From NCBI GenBank assembly GCA_030848705.1, contig CM061245.1, forward strand, positions 40,304,711 through 40,368,710: a stretch of 64,000 nt of DNA, in the 5' to 3' direction. Shown piece after piece: positions 1 through 12,136 of this stretch. The notes under the pieces were generated by a model. That model was not told the DNA's origin. It saw nothing but the letters and a program-made list of their open reading frames with translations, and ran no database searches. The stretch's first letter is position 1. Every line of letters starts with the position of its first letter. The translations under genes and the position numbers were made by a program. This stretch comes from Heracleum sosnowskyi (Eukaryota > Streptophyta > Magnoliopsida > Apiales > Apiaceae).

Positions 1-1954
1 ATTTCGTTGCGAATCTAATTCCTATCAGCGAATTTTGACTTATTTGACCTGGTTGGCCTCCCCTTAGAATTCAATGAGGATAACAGAATCATGGGGCCTT
101 GAAAAGACAGCTCCCATATCAAGGAAAAGTCACACACTTGTGATCATAAGGTTATGAGTTTTAAGGTAACCTTATCGGAGGTAAAAGAATTTACCGAGAG
201 ATCAACATGATCATAAGAACTCAACGTTGTGTGCCTCGATTGAGACATTACTAAAGGTAATTAGCCTTCTTGTATTTCACAACTTACAAGTGATGGCGTC
301 CCATCCGACTTCTATCACACAGACAGATAGTCCTTGTAGCCCCTATAAGTATAGGGTTGTACGTCTCAGTGGAAGTTGAAAAGTATGAAAGCAATTCGAG
401 ATCAATTTAATGATTATCGCCTTTCGACAATATTTCTCAAAGGAACACCTTGGATTAAAATTGAACAGATTCCAAAGGTGCGGTTTTCCAAAGAAAATAC
501 AAAGAAAAGAATAACCACAAGATACTGGTACTTAACAAACAAGTGGTGATGTATCACCATAGGGTCATTCATTATTTGAAGAAAAGTGAAAGCTTAAATA
601 ACATCATTTGGCAGGGCTTCAAAAACCTGAAAGTAGGCATTGTGACAGCCTCTGGCACAAGTGAAACTGAATATGGTTTAGCACAAGTGCTATAAAATAA
701 CTTCAAAAAGGGAATATACCCTTTATCAGAATTCTTTCCTGAAGAGAGGTCAAGATAGATCATAGATTGGGGAGGTACCCCACATAATTTGCAAATGGGG
801 AGGGTATTACCAAGGTCTCTACGGATGCCTTCTATGTCGGCTCCTCTGATGGATAATCGTTCAATTCCAAATCTTTTCTTTTCCACGCACCCTAAGGTGT
901 TCGATACTTACGTCATCGCTGACTTATAATAGTCGCTAAGAATTCAACCATCAACATTTGCAATCGTAGGGAGTTCTATTCGACTAGGCGCAACATCTCA
1001 AGTAAGCGTTCTGTTTATAAGAAGACTTCGACACCGTTGTCGCCCATAGCAATGACAATTCCACATGTCGACTAGGCGGTACTCCGGAGGATCGTTAGAA
1101 ACTACAAACTTAAATTCGGTCTCTATTTCAATCATCTTTATACCCAAAATTTTCCTTGAGATAATAAAATCCCTCAATGATGTAATAGACACTATTTCCA
1201 GTGGAATCGCTGGTCGTGGGGGATTGAAATCTCATAGCCCAAAACAATTCCTTACACTATTCTAGGCAACTAAGTACCCTTAATCGTTCGTGAAAATCTG
1301 AACATCTTGGTTCTTACGTATGCCGCCTCCTTATGGGCAACTATAACCGACTACGGGTAACAGGTTTCGTTCAAGTCGAATCAATCCACTGATACTGGCT
1401 GTACTGCCTCTACCTCTTCTGCTTTGGAGACTCTACTCCATTTTCTTTGTCATATCTCTTGATGAATCATGAACGATCCTTAAAACTCTCGTTTCGTCAC
1501 TTATTTGTCCTCTGAAGGTTCGTCTGGTCCTATTATACGACCTCAAGTAACATACTACATCTTTATCAATCAACACGTTCTCTACAAGATTCTTTCCTTG
1601 ACCCACCATGGGGTCTTCCTCTAGATCCTCCTATGGATCTTCCTTTATCGGGTCTCCGTCCATTTCAAGGAACGCATCATCAATTGCCTACTCGAAGGCC
1701 TCGGGGTCTGGTATCTCAGAATCCCATCAATCTATAACTCATACGAATCGAGGTGACTAATCATGAAGTCCTAAGTACGGTTTCCCAAAAGAAGTCCCCT
1801 CTCGGGCTTCATCTTAAACAGTCAGGGTCGTGTCCTCTAACCCGACTACGAACTCAATTTAGGCTCTAGATGTTCTTATCATTCTTAAGGGTATTGTAAG
1901 ACTCGATCTCCTATCGTTTCTGAGGACTGTAACCTAACGCTCTGATACCATTTC
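1..1954 (-). mobile_element. Interior of a long-LTR retroelement (LARD-like), minus orientation
   Basis: This stretch lies directly inside the LTR that begins at 1955 and starts, read on the minus strand, with a primer-binding site, so it is the 5' interior of an LTR retrotransposon that continues beyond the left window edge. No gag, zinc knuckle or protease motif can be read in any frame. The longest minus-strand frame (572-886, 104 codons) resembles nothing I know. A long LTR next to a non-coding interior fits a large retrotransposon derivative (LARD) or a badly decayed Ty3/gypsy element. The part needed to decide lies outside the window. Confidence 0.6.
1939..1950 (-). other. Primer-binding site (tRNA-iMet complement) of the minus-strand LARD-like element
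   Basis: Read on the minus strand these bases are TGGTATCAGAGC, the usual plant initiator-tRNA-Met primer site, four bases inside the LTR end at 1955. It fixes both the orientation and the inner LTR boundary. Confidence 0.85.
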
Positions 1955-4900
1955 TGTAACAGCCCCAAATCCGGGGTCAGGGATTTAGAGTAGTCACGAT
2001 CCATGTACTCCTTGCCTTACCTGTATTACTCACACCATTCATAATTCACCTGCTCATGACCCCACAATATATGTCTCACACACACACACACAGGTTAGAG
2101 TCTCAGAAACGACACCATACAATAACTGCGGAATAAATAATTTTTATTACAATACCCAAAATGTCTTTGAATCTGTCACTGATACAATTTCTAAGTAATG
2201 TTACATTACCAACTTAGCCTTCGGATGCTCACGATCCTCTCATACCATTCATATCTATACATAAGTTGAATACCCAAAAGCTGTAGCCTGATTCGATTGG
2301 TTCGTACTACTCTCGGGATCACTGCTAGAAACTGTTTATGGAAACGCCTTGCGGGGTATGTGCCGTCCCATTAGCATCCTGCTTCGCTGCTATATAATAT
2401 ATATAAAACAATAGCAAGAGTGAGCGATAGCTCAGCAAGGTAATGAAAGTATGGCATAATTCTGCCTTTAACTCAACCCAGAATAAAGCGGGTATAAGAC
2501 AATAATTTGTCAAAATATCTCGATACTTAAATTACATCCTTATCGGAATGTAATCCCAAAAATAATACCATTGTTGTATTTCAAATATCAATTTCATAAT
2601 ATTTCTGCAAACTTTTGCTATATTATGAACAAAGTTCTAGTATAAACGATGAGGTTTCAATGTAAACCAAATATAACCTTTCCGAAAATATCTGCTATAT
2701 ATGCAGAATATCAACATATAACTTAAAAGATGAAGTTATAAGGTGATTCAGTATAAACAACTCCCTTATCATAACTCATGTTATGTAAGGTATCCACAGA
2801 GTCATAACTCATAAATAAAAGATGAAGTTGCATGAATTTATTGTCACTTCATTTCCAAACACTTTTCGACCCCCTACCAACATGATTGGTTCTTCACCCC
2901 AATACATGTTGCAGGAATATCCAAATTGGATGATGAACCAATACTGGAGTTGCTACCGCGTCTGCTGTGCCTAACCTTACTATGATCAGTAGCAGGTCGC
3001 ACCGCTCAAATAGTTTTCTACATGTAGATGGAAGTATCACGACGGCCTGACATTGTCTACCGCCTTACTATGACCTCCCGCCCATTTGGGGCAATATATA
3101 AAAGTTGGATGGGCCCACGCAACTTGACCACTTACACCACTCCTAGTTCAGATGGAATCCATGACTCTGAAACGTAAAGATCGTCCTCCTTTCCCCAAGT
3201 GTAACACTTGTTGATACGACTCCACTAAGTAGTTATATCTAGGTTGGAAAGGGAGATTCTCCAATATTTCCCAAGCTATGCTTGTTAATGGATATCGACT
3301 TGTTCCATGAATTTACCCCTCGATCATTGAGGTGGTAACACAACACTAGACTGGCAGCAATTAAATTGCTCCAAGAAAATATCAGTCCCTTGACAGTTTT
3401 GAGTTGAGAGTTCAAAAAGAGTAGTAGTCTCTTAAATCAGGTTTCCCATATTTTTGATGGTTGAGCGAACATTTAAATCCTCTTAAGAGACGGATTTAAA
3501 TGGAAAACATTGTTTTGGGAACCTCTTTGGATTTTTAAAAATAATCAATGATATTGATTAAATAACTAAACATTAGATGAATATTCGAAATAATATTCCT
3601 TACGTAAATACTGATTAAATGAATATTCGAAGATACTATTCATTAAGTAAATATAGATTAAATGAATATTCAAAGATAATATTCATTAAATAAATAAACC
3701 TCAAATGAATATTCAAAAATAATATTCATTAAATAAATAACTCTTAAATGAATATTCAAAAGTAATATTTATTAAATAAATAACTCTTAAATGAATATTC
3801 AAAAGTAATATTCATTAAATAATAAACAATCCTCGAATGGATAATAATAATAATATTCTTAAAGTCCATAATCCTCAAATGAATATAAATAAATAATATT
3901 CATTAAATACATACTTAACCCTCGAATAAGTAAGCCTCAAATGAATATTCAGAAGTAATATTCATTAAATAATAAATCTCAAATGAATATTCAAAAGTAA
4001 TATTCATTAAATAGATAATTAATCCTCGAATAACAGTTACCGGATATCTTTGTTATCATTCCGGAACAAAGCGATTTTAAGAAAACATTTTGAAAATGAT
4101 ATTCATCTAAGTAAACAAATTTAATTAGACGAATAAGGCTTATTTAATCCGTAAATGCTTCCAGAAGTATTTACTAATTAAATAAACACTGGTTTATTGG
4201 TGATGTTGCCTTTAGGTTAATTATTGCGAAAATCTTTCTAAAAAGCTCTGTCCGGATTTTCGAAAATATACCTTACAAAATAACCCCGATACGCTGGCTA
4301 AGTTATAAACTCAATACATGCTCTACCCTCTGAGCCTTTCTTATTCCAGTACACAAATACCTACCTTATGATATAAAGTCCCCTTCCACCATACGAAAAG
4401 TTTATAAATATATACACCATATAATTCAAGGCGTAGGATCTTAAAAGCATCACCACCCATCAACAGTATTATAAGGTCATGGGATTTTGGTTATCGCACG
4501 AGCAGGATTTAATATCATTAACAAGACCAAGGATATACTGGTTTTGATAAGGAAGCACAATATTGGGAAACTTGCAAATATGGATTGAAACTTATTCAAC
4601 ATATTTCATATATTTCAAAATAAATATACTCTGAACGATCGAGTATGCATACATAACTTGCATCTAGTATATGCATACTTCAAAATATGGTTTTAGAAAC
4701 TTGCCTGATGCTCGAGAAGTGATAGGGGTTCGCGACGATGCCGGACAATCTAGACAAAGTCAAACGAAAACACACGGTTAATCCCCTCGATAAACCACTT
4801 ATAACTCAATGCTTAAACACGTAAGCGAAACACAACCAAGGAATTACTAACTCGTTATAGGCTCATACTAAGTCCATGTTATTTGTCAAATTCTTATATC

Positions 4901-6782
4901 ATAAGTTTGGTTCGAAATCCATTCTCAAATCCAAGTTATACTTAACCATTTGGAACCTTGGTTTCTAAGTCTCGTTTTCAGTGGTTTTCACTTGCGCGAC
5001 CCTGACTAAAACATTTTTATAAAATCGAAAAATAATTTTTTTAATACGAATCCTTTTCGTAAGCCTTCCAAACGGTCTCTAGTATTATTCCTCAAAGTTT
5101 CACATTTTAATATGGCTCCTAAGTGGTCCAAATATAGACTCAAAGTTGCTGACCAGAGATGGGTCGTTCTTCCGAACGGCGTTTACTAAAACTCACTTTT
5201 CTCTTAAACCGTTCGGCCAAATTAGGCGAACCACATATCATTACGAAGCTTATAACATAAACTACACAATCATGGGCAGTAGGACTCAAGGGTCGAGCTC
5301 TAACAGAGGTAAAACAGGGAACCAATCAGTAGGTAAAAATTTGGGCATTACGACGGCTATAACTCGGATATTCCCAAATTTCAAATCATCCAAAATGCAT
5401 ATCGATCACTCCACTCAACGTATACATCTTATTCAACCAAGAACTGAGGCCAAGCAATGCCTTTACGTTCTTAAAACTCAATATAACTTATAACAAAGCC
5501 CAATCATAGCTACTAAGATCATAAGCATGCTTTTACACCATTAAAGCTTCAAAAAATCACTTAATACATTCAAGGGTTCAAGGTTCATACCTCCTCCAAG
5601 CTTGTTTACTTCCAATACACCTATATAAACTTAGATCCTTGCTTAATACAACCTTTGGAAGCCACCAACTCAATATCCAAAAACAAAACAAAATACAAGT
5701 TACTATTCATCATTACTTTGTAAAATCCATATAAAATCGAAAAACAAGAGTTTGGTTCTGAGATTTTTACCACACCTTCTACTCTTCAAGGGCTTTCTTT
5801 TGAGTCCTACCTCATCACCAGGGGATGCTTGAATCTCGACTTATTGGCTTTCTAAGGTGAGTGGTCGAAACTGGAAAAGCAGGACAGTTTCTGTTCTCCG
5901 ACTTGGGGAAGGGATTTGACTAGGCTACACTCCTTTTCTGGCCATGAAATTTTGAGCGAACGTTGCCCATGGAGTGGAGAAGCTATGGTTAAAATTTGGT
6001 GATTTAAGGATGGATAGAAATGGAGTTATGGATTTTTCTTTCCTTGATGCTTTTGCTGGGCAGAATGGGGGAGAAGAGAGTTCTTCTCCTTCTTTTTCTT
6101 TTCTTGTTTAATGGATAATGATGCTGATATTTTGTGTTAAAAGAGTGGTGAGTCATAGCTCTAAGGCTCTCTCCTTGTGACACTTGTCCAACATGCATTG
6201 GCTTAGATAAAGTAGCTTTACTGGTTCGCTTTCCTTTCACATGGATGATCCAAATGTTGCATTCCTCGAATTAATCTTGTTACATGTTACTTCCATGTCT
6301 ACATTTAATCCTGTAAATGTTGTCTTGTTCCTCTTGAAACGATTCGAAATATTTTCCAAAAAGAGCGAATAAAACTCTACGTGGTTCTCGCAGTGAATAG
6401 TAACTATTCACTATTCACTTCAACAATCGAATCCTTAAATCGACTTTAATAAAATAATAAAATTCCAAAATATTAAATCCTCAAATCCTCAATTTTAATA
6501 TCTCATTTCTTGAATATAATAATATATAATTCGCTGCCCGGTCGAATACTATACCAAAATAAAATTTGGAATTTCTGAATTCCGATCGTCTTTGCATTCA
6601 CTTATTTACTCTGTAGATCACTAATATGACTTCGGAATATCCACACTACGTCTCGTACATAGGTGGCATGAAAAATTTTCTTAACCCTCAAAATCACTAT
6701 TCATCCACCAATTCACTATTCACTGATGCACTTAATCATAATAAGAAAAGTTTTAATTTTTCCAAAAATTCGGGTTATTACA
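1955..6782 (-). repeat. 4.8 kb LTR of the LARD-like element, minus orientation
   Basis: On the minus strand the unit starts TGTAATAACCCGAA at 6782 and ends GGGGCTGTTACA at 1955, so it has TG...CA termini, followed directly by the primer site. The start resembles plant Ty3/gypsy LTRs of the Tekay type (from memory of the family). At 4828 bp it is much longer than the copia LTRs in this window. It contains only chance-sized reading frames, an AT-rich tandem array near 3571-4030, and no coding domain. It interrupts the copia LTR fragment at 6783-6988, so it is the younger of the two. The partner LTR and left target duplication are outside the window. Confidence 0.75.
3571..4030. repeat. AT-rich tandem array inside the LARD-like LTR
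   Basis: About nine degenerate copies of a roughly 40-45 bp unit carrying AAATGAATATTC followed by TAATATTCATTAAATAA. Each unit is itself an imperfect inverted repeat around ATGAATATT/AATATTCAT, so it could fold into small hairpins. No coding potential. Confidence 0.8.
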
Positions 6783-6988
6783 GTAACCTTTATTCATGTT
6801 GTCATCTAATATGCATTATTTGAGGCTTGAACACAGCAAGTGAACTTCTTTCAAATTACACAACTAGAGTGACATTACATACTGATTACAAGAACATACT
6901 TTGGTTGTGACAGTATGTTCTACTTAATTAAAAATTAAGTACATTCAAAGTTAAGTTGTTTCTATGCTATCATCCATAAATCCCAACA
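6783..6988 (-). repeat. Element D: first ~206 bp of a copia LTR, minus orientation, truncated by the LARD
   Basis: Read on the minus strand from 6988 it begins TGTTGGGATTTATGGATGAT and keeps the order of blocks seen in the LTRs of element C (AAGTATGAACATACTGTCAC-like block, then TGTTCAAGCCTCAA, then AATAAA). It is therefore the 5' end of a relative of C. Its sequence stops exactly where the LARD-like LTR starts (6782). On the other side it abuts the middle of element A's 5' LTR. The simplest reading is that D jumped into A's LTR and the LARD-like element then jumped into D. Confidence 0.75.
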
Positions 6989-7396
6989 GAACTTCTTATG
7001 GCAGGACAAGTTGGACTTTCAGCTAGGGGTAACTGTGTAAATAGGTGTGTGCACTAGTTTTTATAGGTCTATATATATTGTGCACACCCTACTGTAAGCT
7101 AAAAGAGAGATACACATAGTTTTATCTTAAGAACTCTTTCTCTGTAAGAAAACAAGATACAAACTGTTCTTGTTTAGAAGCCAGAAATTCATCTGTGAAA
7201 TTCTGGAAAGCTGTAGTATTTAATTTGCTTAATACAAAGTAGATTAAAGTGATTGTGTGTGTTGTTTATTTTCATTTCGCATTTTACAAAACATAATCTC
7301 ATAAAACTTATTTAGTTTCAAGAATCGAAAAATATCAAAACTATCCATTCACCCCCCCCCCTCTGTCTAGTTTCTAAGTGGTATTCATCTCTAACA
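6989..7396 (+). repeat. Element A 5' LTR, 3' part only
   Basis: Matches 20264-20666 of the 3' LTR almost base for base, including the TATATATATTGTGCACACCC block and the terminal CTCTAACA. The first ~840 bp of this LTR are missing here because element D interrupts it at 6988/6989. Small differences from the 3' copy (for example in the poly-C run near 7351-7362) show that the two LTRs have diverged. Confidence 0.9.
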
Positions 7397-7398
7397 AG

Positions 7399-7414
7399 TG
7401 GTATCAAAGTAGGC
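7399..7414 (+). other. Element A primer-binding site
   Basis: TGGTATCAAAGTAGGC, two bases after the LTR end. It differs from the canonical initiator-Met complement TGGTATCAGAGC at one position (A for G), as expected in an old copy. Confidence 0.8.
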
Positions 7415-7441
7415 TGTTAACATACAAACAGGAAAAGATCA

Positions 7442-9912
7442 AGAATTAGTTCACAGAAACTAAGCAGTATCAAGATTCCTCCCTTTAAGAAGGAGCACTA
7501 CAGTTTATGGAAGAAGAAGATGTTGCTTTTCATCAAAGCTTCAAACCCCATGTATTTAGACATTCTAAAGCATGGTCCCTTTATTCCAATGATTGAGCTT
7601 GGTGAAACAACTGTTGGTACTGAGATAATACCAGCAAGACATGTGCCTAAAGACCCCTCAAAATACACTGATCCTGAAAAGGAGAAAATAGCACTAGATG
7701 GACATCTCCAACTTATCATTTGTGAATCTATGGATTTCAACATGTATGGCACTGTTGCTCACTGTAGTAGTGCTAAGAAGATGTGGGATCTTATAGAAGT
7801 TCTATGTGAAGGAACTCCTGAAGTAAGAAAGAACAAGAAGCAGATTCTGGTTTCACAGTATGAAGCTTTCATGGCTCAACCAAAGGAGGGAATCACAAAA
7901 GAGTTTGAGAGGTTCAACAAGTTAATAAACGAGCTCAAACTCTATGACAAACACTATGAGACTGAAGAGCTCAACATGAAGTTCTTGCTAACTCTACCTG
8001 ATCACTTGGAACCAAGAATCTCTTCCCTCAAAGAAAGAGATCTAACAAATATTGGTTTTGATGTGTTGTATGGTGTTTTGAAAACATATGAGCTAGAGTT
8101 GTTTCAAAAGAGATCCATTCAGACAAAACAAGGATTAATGGCAAATACTTCATGTGCCCTTATTGCTGACAACTTAGGTCAAAGAATGGAATCCCTTAAA
8201 GTCAGTCAAGTCAAGATTGAGGAACTGGAAGTTGAAGACACTGGCGATGAGACTCAAGTTGTCTATGATTTGCATGAGGAAGATGAGTTCTACAGCATAG
8301 ATGAGCTGGACAAGATGGAAAACAAATCTTTTGCATATATGGCTAAGAGATATCCTAACATTAGGTTTAAAAGGAAGCAGCCATTTAAGTCCAAGTTCAA
8401 TGCTGGAAATGCTGGTGGATCAAGTGGCTCAAACAACTTCAATAAAGGAAAAGGGATTGCTGGTGCTGCTAAAGGAGGATACAAGACTGGGAGTGTGGAT
8501 AGGTCTAAGATAAGGTGCTATAACTGCAATGAACTTGGGCACTTTGCCACAGAGTGCAAGAAGCCCAAACAGGTCAAAAAGGACAAAGCATGCTTAGAGC
8601 TTGAAGCTTAGTATGAAGCTCTACTCAAGAAACAGCAGGGTAAAGCTTTTATTGCTGAGGGAAAGTGCTGGGATGATTCTGATGAAGAAGAAGAACAGGA
8701 GTATTCAAACTATGCCTTGATGGCATTCTCTGATGATGGCGATTCTTCAAGTCAGGTACCTATTCTTACTTCTCTTGATATGACTCCCTTTCAATATAAG
8801 CAAATTGTTGAAGATATGAGTACTGAGATGTTCAATATTCATACTAGTATGTTAGTTGCAAATGAAGAAATTGACAGGCTAACTGCTAAAAATCTTGAGC
8901 TTACAGAAAAGAATGAGGAACTTGAGTTAATGGTTGTGAGCCTTGATGGTTTGAAAAAGGAGATTGAGTATCTTAAAAACAAAGTGGTATGTGCTGAACA
9001 AATAGAAACATCCCTTAGAGAACAAATTGCTGAAAATGAATTAAAGATAAGAAGTTTTAAGAACTCCTCTGAGCTTGTTCAAACCTATCACAAGGAACAC
9101 ACTGAAGACTGCAAGGTTGGAGTTGGTTTTGACTATGAGAATGATAAGGGTAGGAAGAAGACCAAGGGCAAAGGAAAAGAATCTTTTACAAACAAAAATG
9201 CCCCAACCATTTTGTCTAGTGTTGAAAAGCCCATCTTCAAAAAGAGTGTGTTGAGTTTGATGAAGAATTAATGATCATCAAACAACAACTACTTGAAGAA
9301 GATGAGGCTGCTAAAAAAACCCCTTCCTCTCCCAAGTCTGTTGATCAAAAAGAAACCAAAGACAACCTTGTCAAGAGTCCTAAAATCAAGAAAGAAGTTG
9401 TTAAGAAGAAGAAACAAAACAGAAATGGTAAGATAGGTGTCAACAAGAGTAACAACTATGCTTATGTGCCAAATGCTCCTAGGAAACAGTGTCAGAAATG
9501 CTTATCTGTGAATCATTTGACTCATAAGTGTAATAAACCTGTAAATGCTGAAGTTGATAACCTGAGTAACCATTCTGTTGGCATAAACTCTATCCATGAT
9601 TCCTTCTGTGGAAATTCTAACTGCATGACATGCTATGTGACTGTGTTTGCTAATTGTTTATCTCTTAAGCATAAACTGGACTCTGCACAATCTTGTAAAT
9701 CACACACACATATGCACACTCACAGGACATGATCCTCAATCAAGGTTGAGAGGGTGAAAACTTCATGTGAGCCTAAGAGTGTAAACTCCAAAGCCACAAA
9801 CAAAGTGAAGTCTCCTACTGTGAAGAATGTTATTGATGATAGAAGAATCATTAACAAAACTGTTTCTAAATCAACTGGACCCTACCAAGTGTGGGTACCA
9901 AAAACAACTTAG
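7442..9912 (+). pseudogene. Element A gag, broken (nucleocapsid CCHC present)
   Basis: Would encode the capsid/nucleocapsid polyprotein. The frame aligns with gag of B and C from the SIKIP motif (about 7466), but the position of their start ATG reads AAG here. The first usable ATG (7520) lies inside the conserved N-terminus. A CCHC knuckle (CYNCNELGHFATEC) is at 8516-8557. Breaks: in-frame TAG at 8609-8611, a one-base frameshift near 9250, and TGA at 9730-9732. The C-terminal extension keeps a second knuckle (C-x2-C-x4-H-x4-C, 9490-9531), a CxxxxCMxC motif (about 9607-9633) and the family end WVPK just before the terminal TAG at 9910. Confidence 0.9.
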
Positions 9913-9923
9913 TCACTTTGTGA

Positions 9924-12136
9924 ATGCAGGGCAACAGGAATAAAAGAGTCATATGGATCTTGGACAATGGATGCTCAAGTCACATGACTGGTGATATAGC
10001 CCTGCTATCACATTTTGAGGAGAAGGCTGGCCCATCAGTAACCTTTGGAAATGACAACATTGGTTATACAATGGGATATGGCAATGTTAAATCTGGGAAT
10101 GTCATTATTGAAGATGTATCATTTGTTGAAGGACTAAAGCACAACCTCTTGAGTATTGGACAATTCACCAACAGGGGTTTCAAAGTGGAATTTGATGAAG
10201 ATCATTGTCTAATCTCAAAAAGAGGAAGTGGTGAAGTTGTTTTAACTGGTGTGAAGAAAGGAAGCTTGTTTGTAGCAAATCTTAAGGCTGTAGACAAGGG
10301 AGAAATTTGTTGTTTCTACACTAAAGCCACCAATGAAGAATTCTGGCTATGGCACAAGAAACTGTCTCACTTGAATGTTCAGGCAATGAACTCTCTGGCA
10401 AAGAGAGAACTCATCAGAGACATGCCTGCTTTGGAGTTTGTGCAAGATGGAGCATGTGAAGCATGTCAAAGAGGAAAGATTAATAGATCAAGTCACAAGA
10501 ACAAGTTGCTCAATTCAAACTCAAAGCCTCTGCAGCTAATTCACATGGATCTATTTGGCCCTGTGAATGTAATGTCTCTTTCCAAGAAGAAATATGCTCT
10601 AGTCATGGTTGATGACTATTCAAGATACACTTGGGTGGAATTCCTGTTCTCCAAGGATGAAGCACCTCAAGTAATTATAGAGCATATTAAGAGAGTTGAT
10701 AGAGAAGCACAAAACACTGGTTCCTCTGTAGTTGCCTTGAGAAGTGATAATGGAACCGAGTTTAGAAATTCAACATTGTATGAGTTTGGCAAAGATAAAG
10801 GAATTTCTCAACAATTTTCAGCTCCTAGAACTCCTCAACAAAATGGAGTAGTTGAGAGAAAGAATAGAACTCTCATTGAAGCTGCAAGAACAATGTTGTT
10901 GGATGCAAAGCTACCTACTAGCTTTTGGGCTGATGCTGTTAACACAGCATGCTATGTGCAAAATAGAACATTGATCAATAAGAAGTATGGAAAAACTCCT
11001 TACTCATTAATGACTGGCAAAAGAGCATCCTTCAAGCATCTTCATGTGTTTGGAAGCAAGTGTTTTGTGATGAAACTCTATCTCAATTCCTTCTTGAGCA
11101 TCAATTTACCAGAGGTACAATTGATAAAACTCTATTCTTCAAGAAGCATGGAAATGATATCATTCTAGTTCAAATCTATGTGGATGATATCATCTTTGGC
11201 TCTTCAAATGAAAAACTCTGTGAAAGGTTCTCTAAGTTGATGCAAAGCAAATATGAGATGAGTATGATGGGAGAGTTAACCTTTTTCCTAGGCCTGCAAG
11301 TACATCAAAGTGAGGATGGCATCTTTATAAATCAATCTAAGTATGTTAAAGATCTCTTAAAGAAATATGGTTTAGAAGAGTCATCCCCAGCAAAAACTCC
11401 TATGTCCACTGCAATCAAGCTAGATGAAGATAAGAAGGGCAAGAGAGTTGACATCAAGGTCTATAGGGGAATGGTTGGATCATTACTCTATCTAACAGTT
11501 AGTAGGCCAGACATCATGTTTGCCACATACTTTTGTGCAAGGTTCCAATCTGACCCTAAGGAATCTCATATGATGGCTATCAAAAGAATCTTTAGGTATC
11601 TGAAAGGGACTCCTAATCTTGGGCTATGGTATCCAAAGGGCACTGGGTTCAACCTGGTTGGTTACACAGATTCTGATTATGCTGGATGTAGCATTGACAG
11701 GAAGAGCACCTCTGGAAGCTGCCAATTCTTAGGTCAAAGGTTAGTGTCCTGGTTCAGTAAGAAACAACAATCCACAACAACATCTACAGCTGAGGCTGAA
11801 TATATTGCTGCTGGAAGCTGCTGTGCTCAATTGCTTTGGATTAGAAATCAACTCATGGATTATGGACTAGTGTTGGAACACATTCCTCTGATGTGTGACA
11901 ATACTAGTGTAATATCCATTGTTGCCAATCCTGTTAATCATTCTACTACAAAGCACATTGAGATAAGGTACCATTTCATTAGGGAACATGCTGCAAATGG
12001 TACTATAGCAGTCTCTTATGTTCCAACTGAGAAACAATTAGCTGATATATTTACTAAACCTCTAAATGAAGCTGTCTTCAACATACTTGTGAGTGAAATT
12101 GGAATGCTCAATCCTTCATTTAGTTGTTCTAAGTAA
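9924..12136 (+). pseudogene. Element A pol with a ~1.06 kb internal deletion (protease-integrase fused out of frame to RT-RNase H)
   Basis: First segment 9924-11168: aspartic protease with DNGCSSHMTG (B and C have DSGC), integrase zinc-binding HHCC region (about 10350-10480) and a DDE core with DDYSRYTW, RSDNGTEF and NGVVERKNRT. After integrase motif FGSKCFVMK (about 11069) the reading jumps to the reverse transcriptase at LSQFLLEHQFTRG. Compared with C this removes the integrase tail and the RT fingers and palm start. The joint also shifts frame, so RT/RNase H is open only in 11060-12136: YVDDIIFGS, then RNase H with DSDYAG and AEAEY. The protein cannot be functional. Confidence 0.92.

Noticed and set aside
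572..886. 104-codon minus-strand frame in the LARD-like interior
   Set aside because: Right strand for a gag but no capsid or zinc-knuckle motif, and no frame continuing on either side. Not enough to call a gene.
5146..5493. 115-codon frame in the LARD-like LTR
   Set aside because: Low-complexity, no recognisable domain, and located in the middle of an LTR.
6004..6240. Lys/Arg-rich minus-strand frame of 78 codons
   Set aside because: Basic composition comes from a CTTCTCCTTCTTTTTC run; it lies in the LTR and has no other support.
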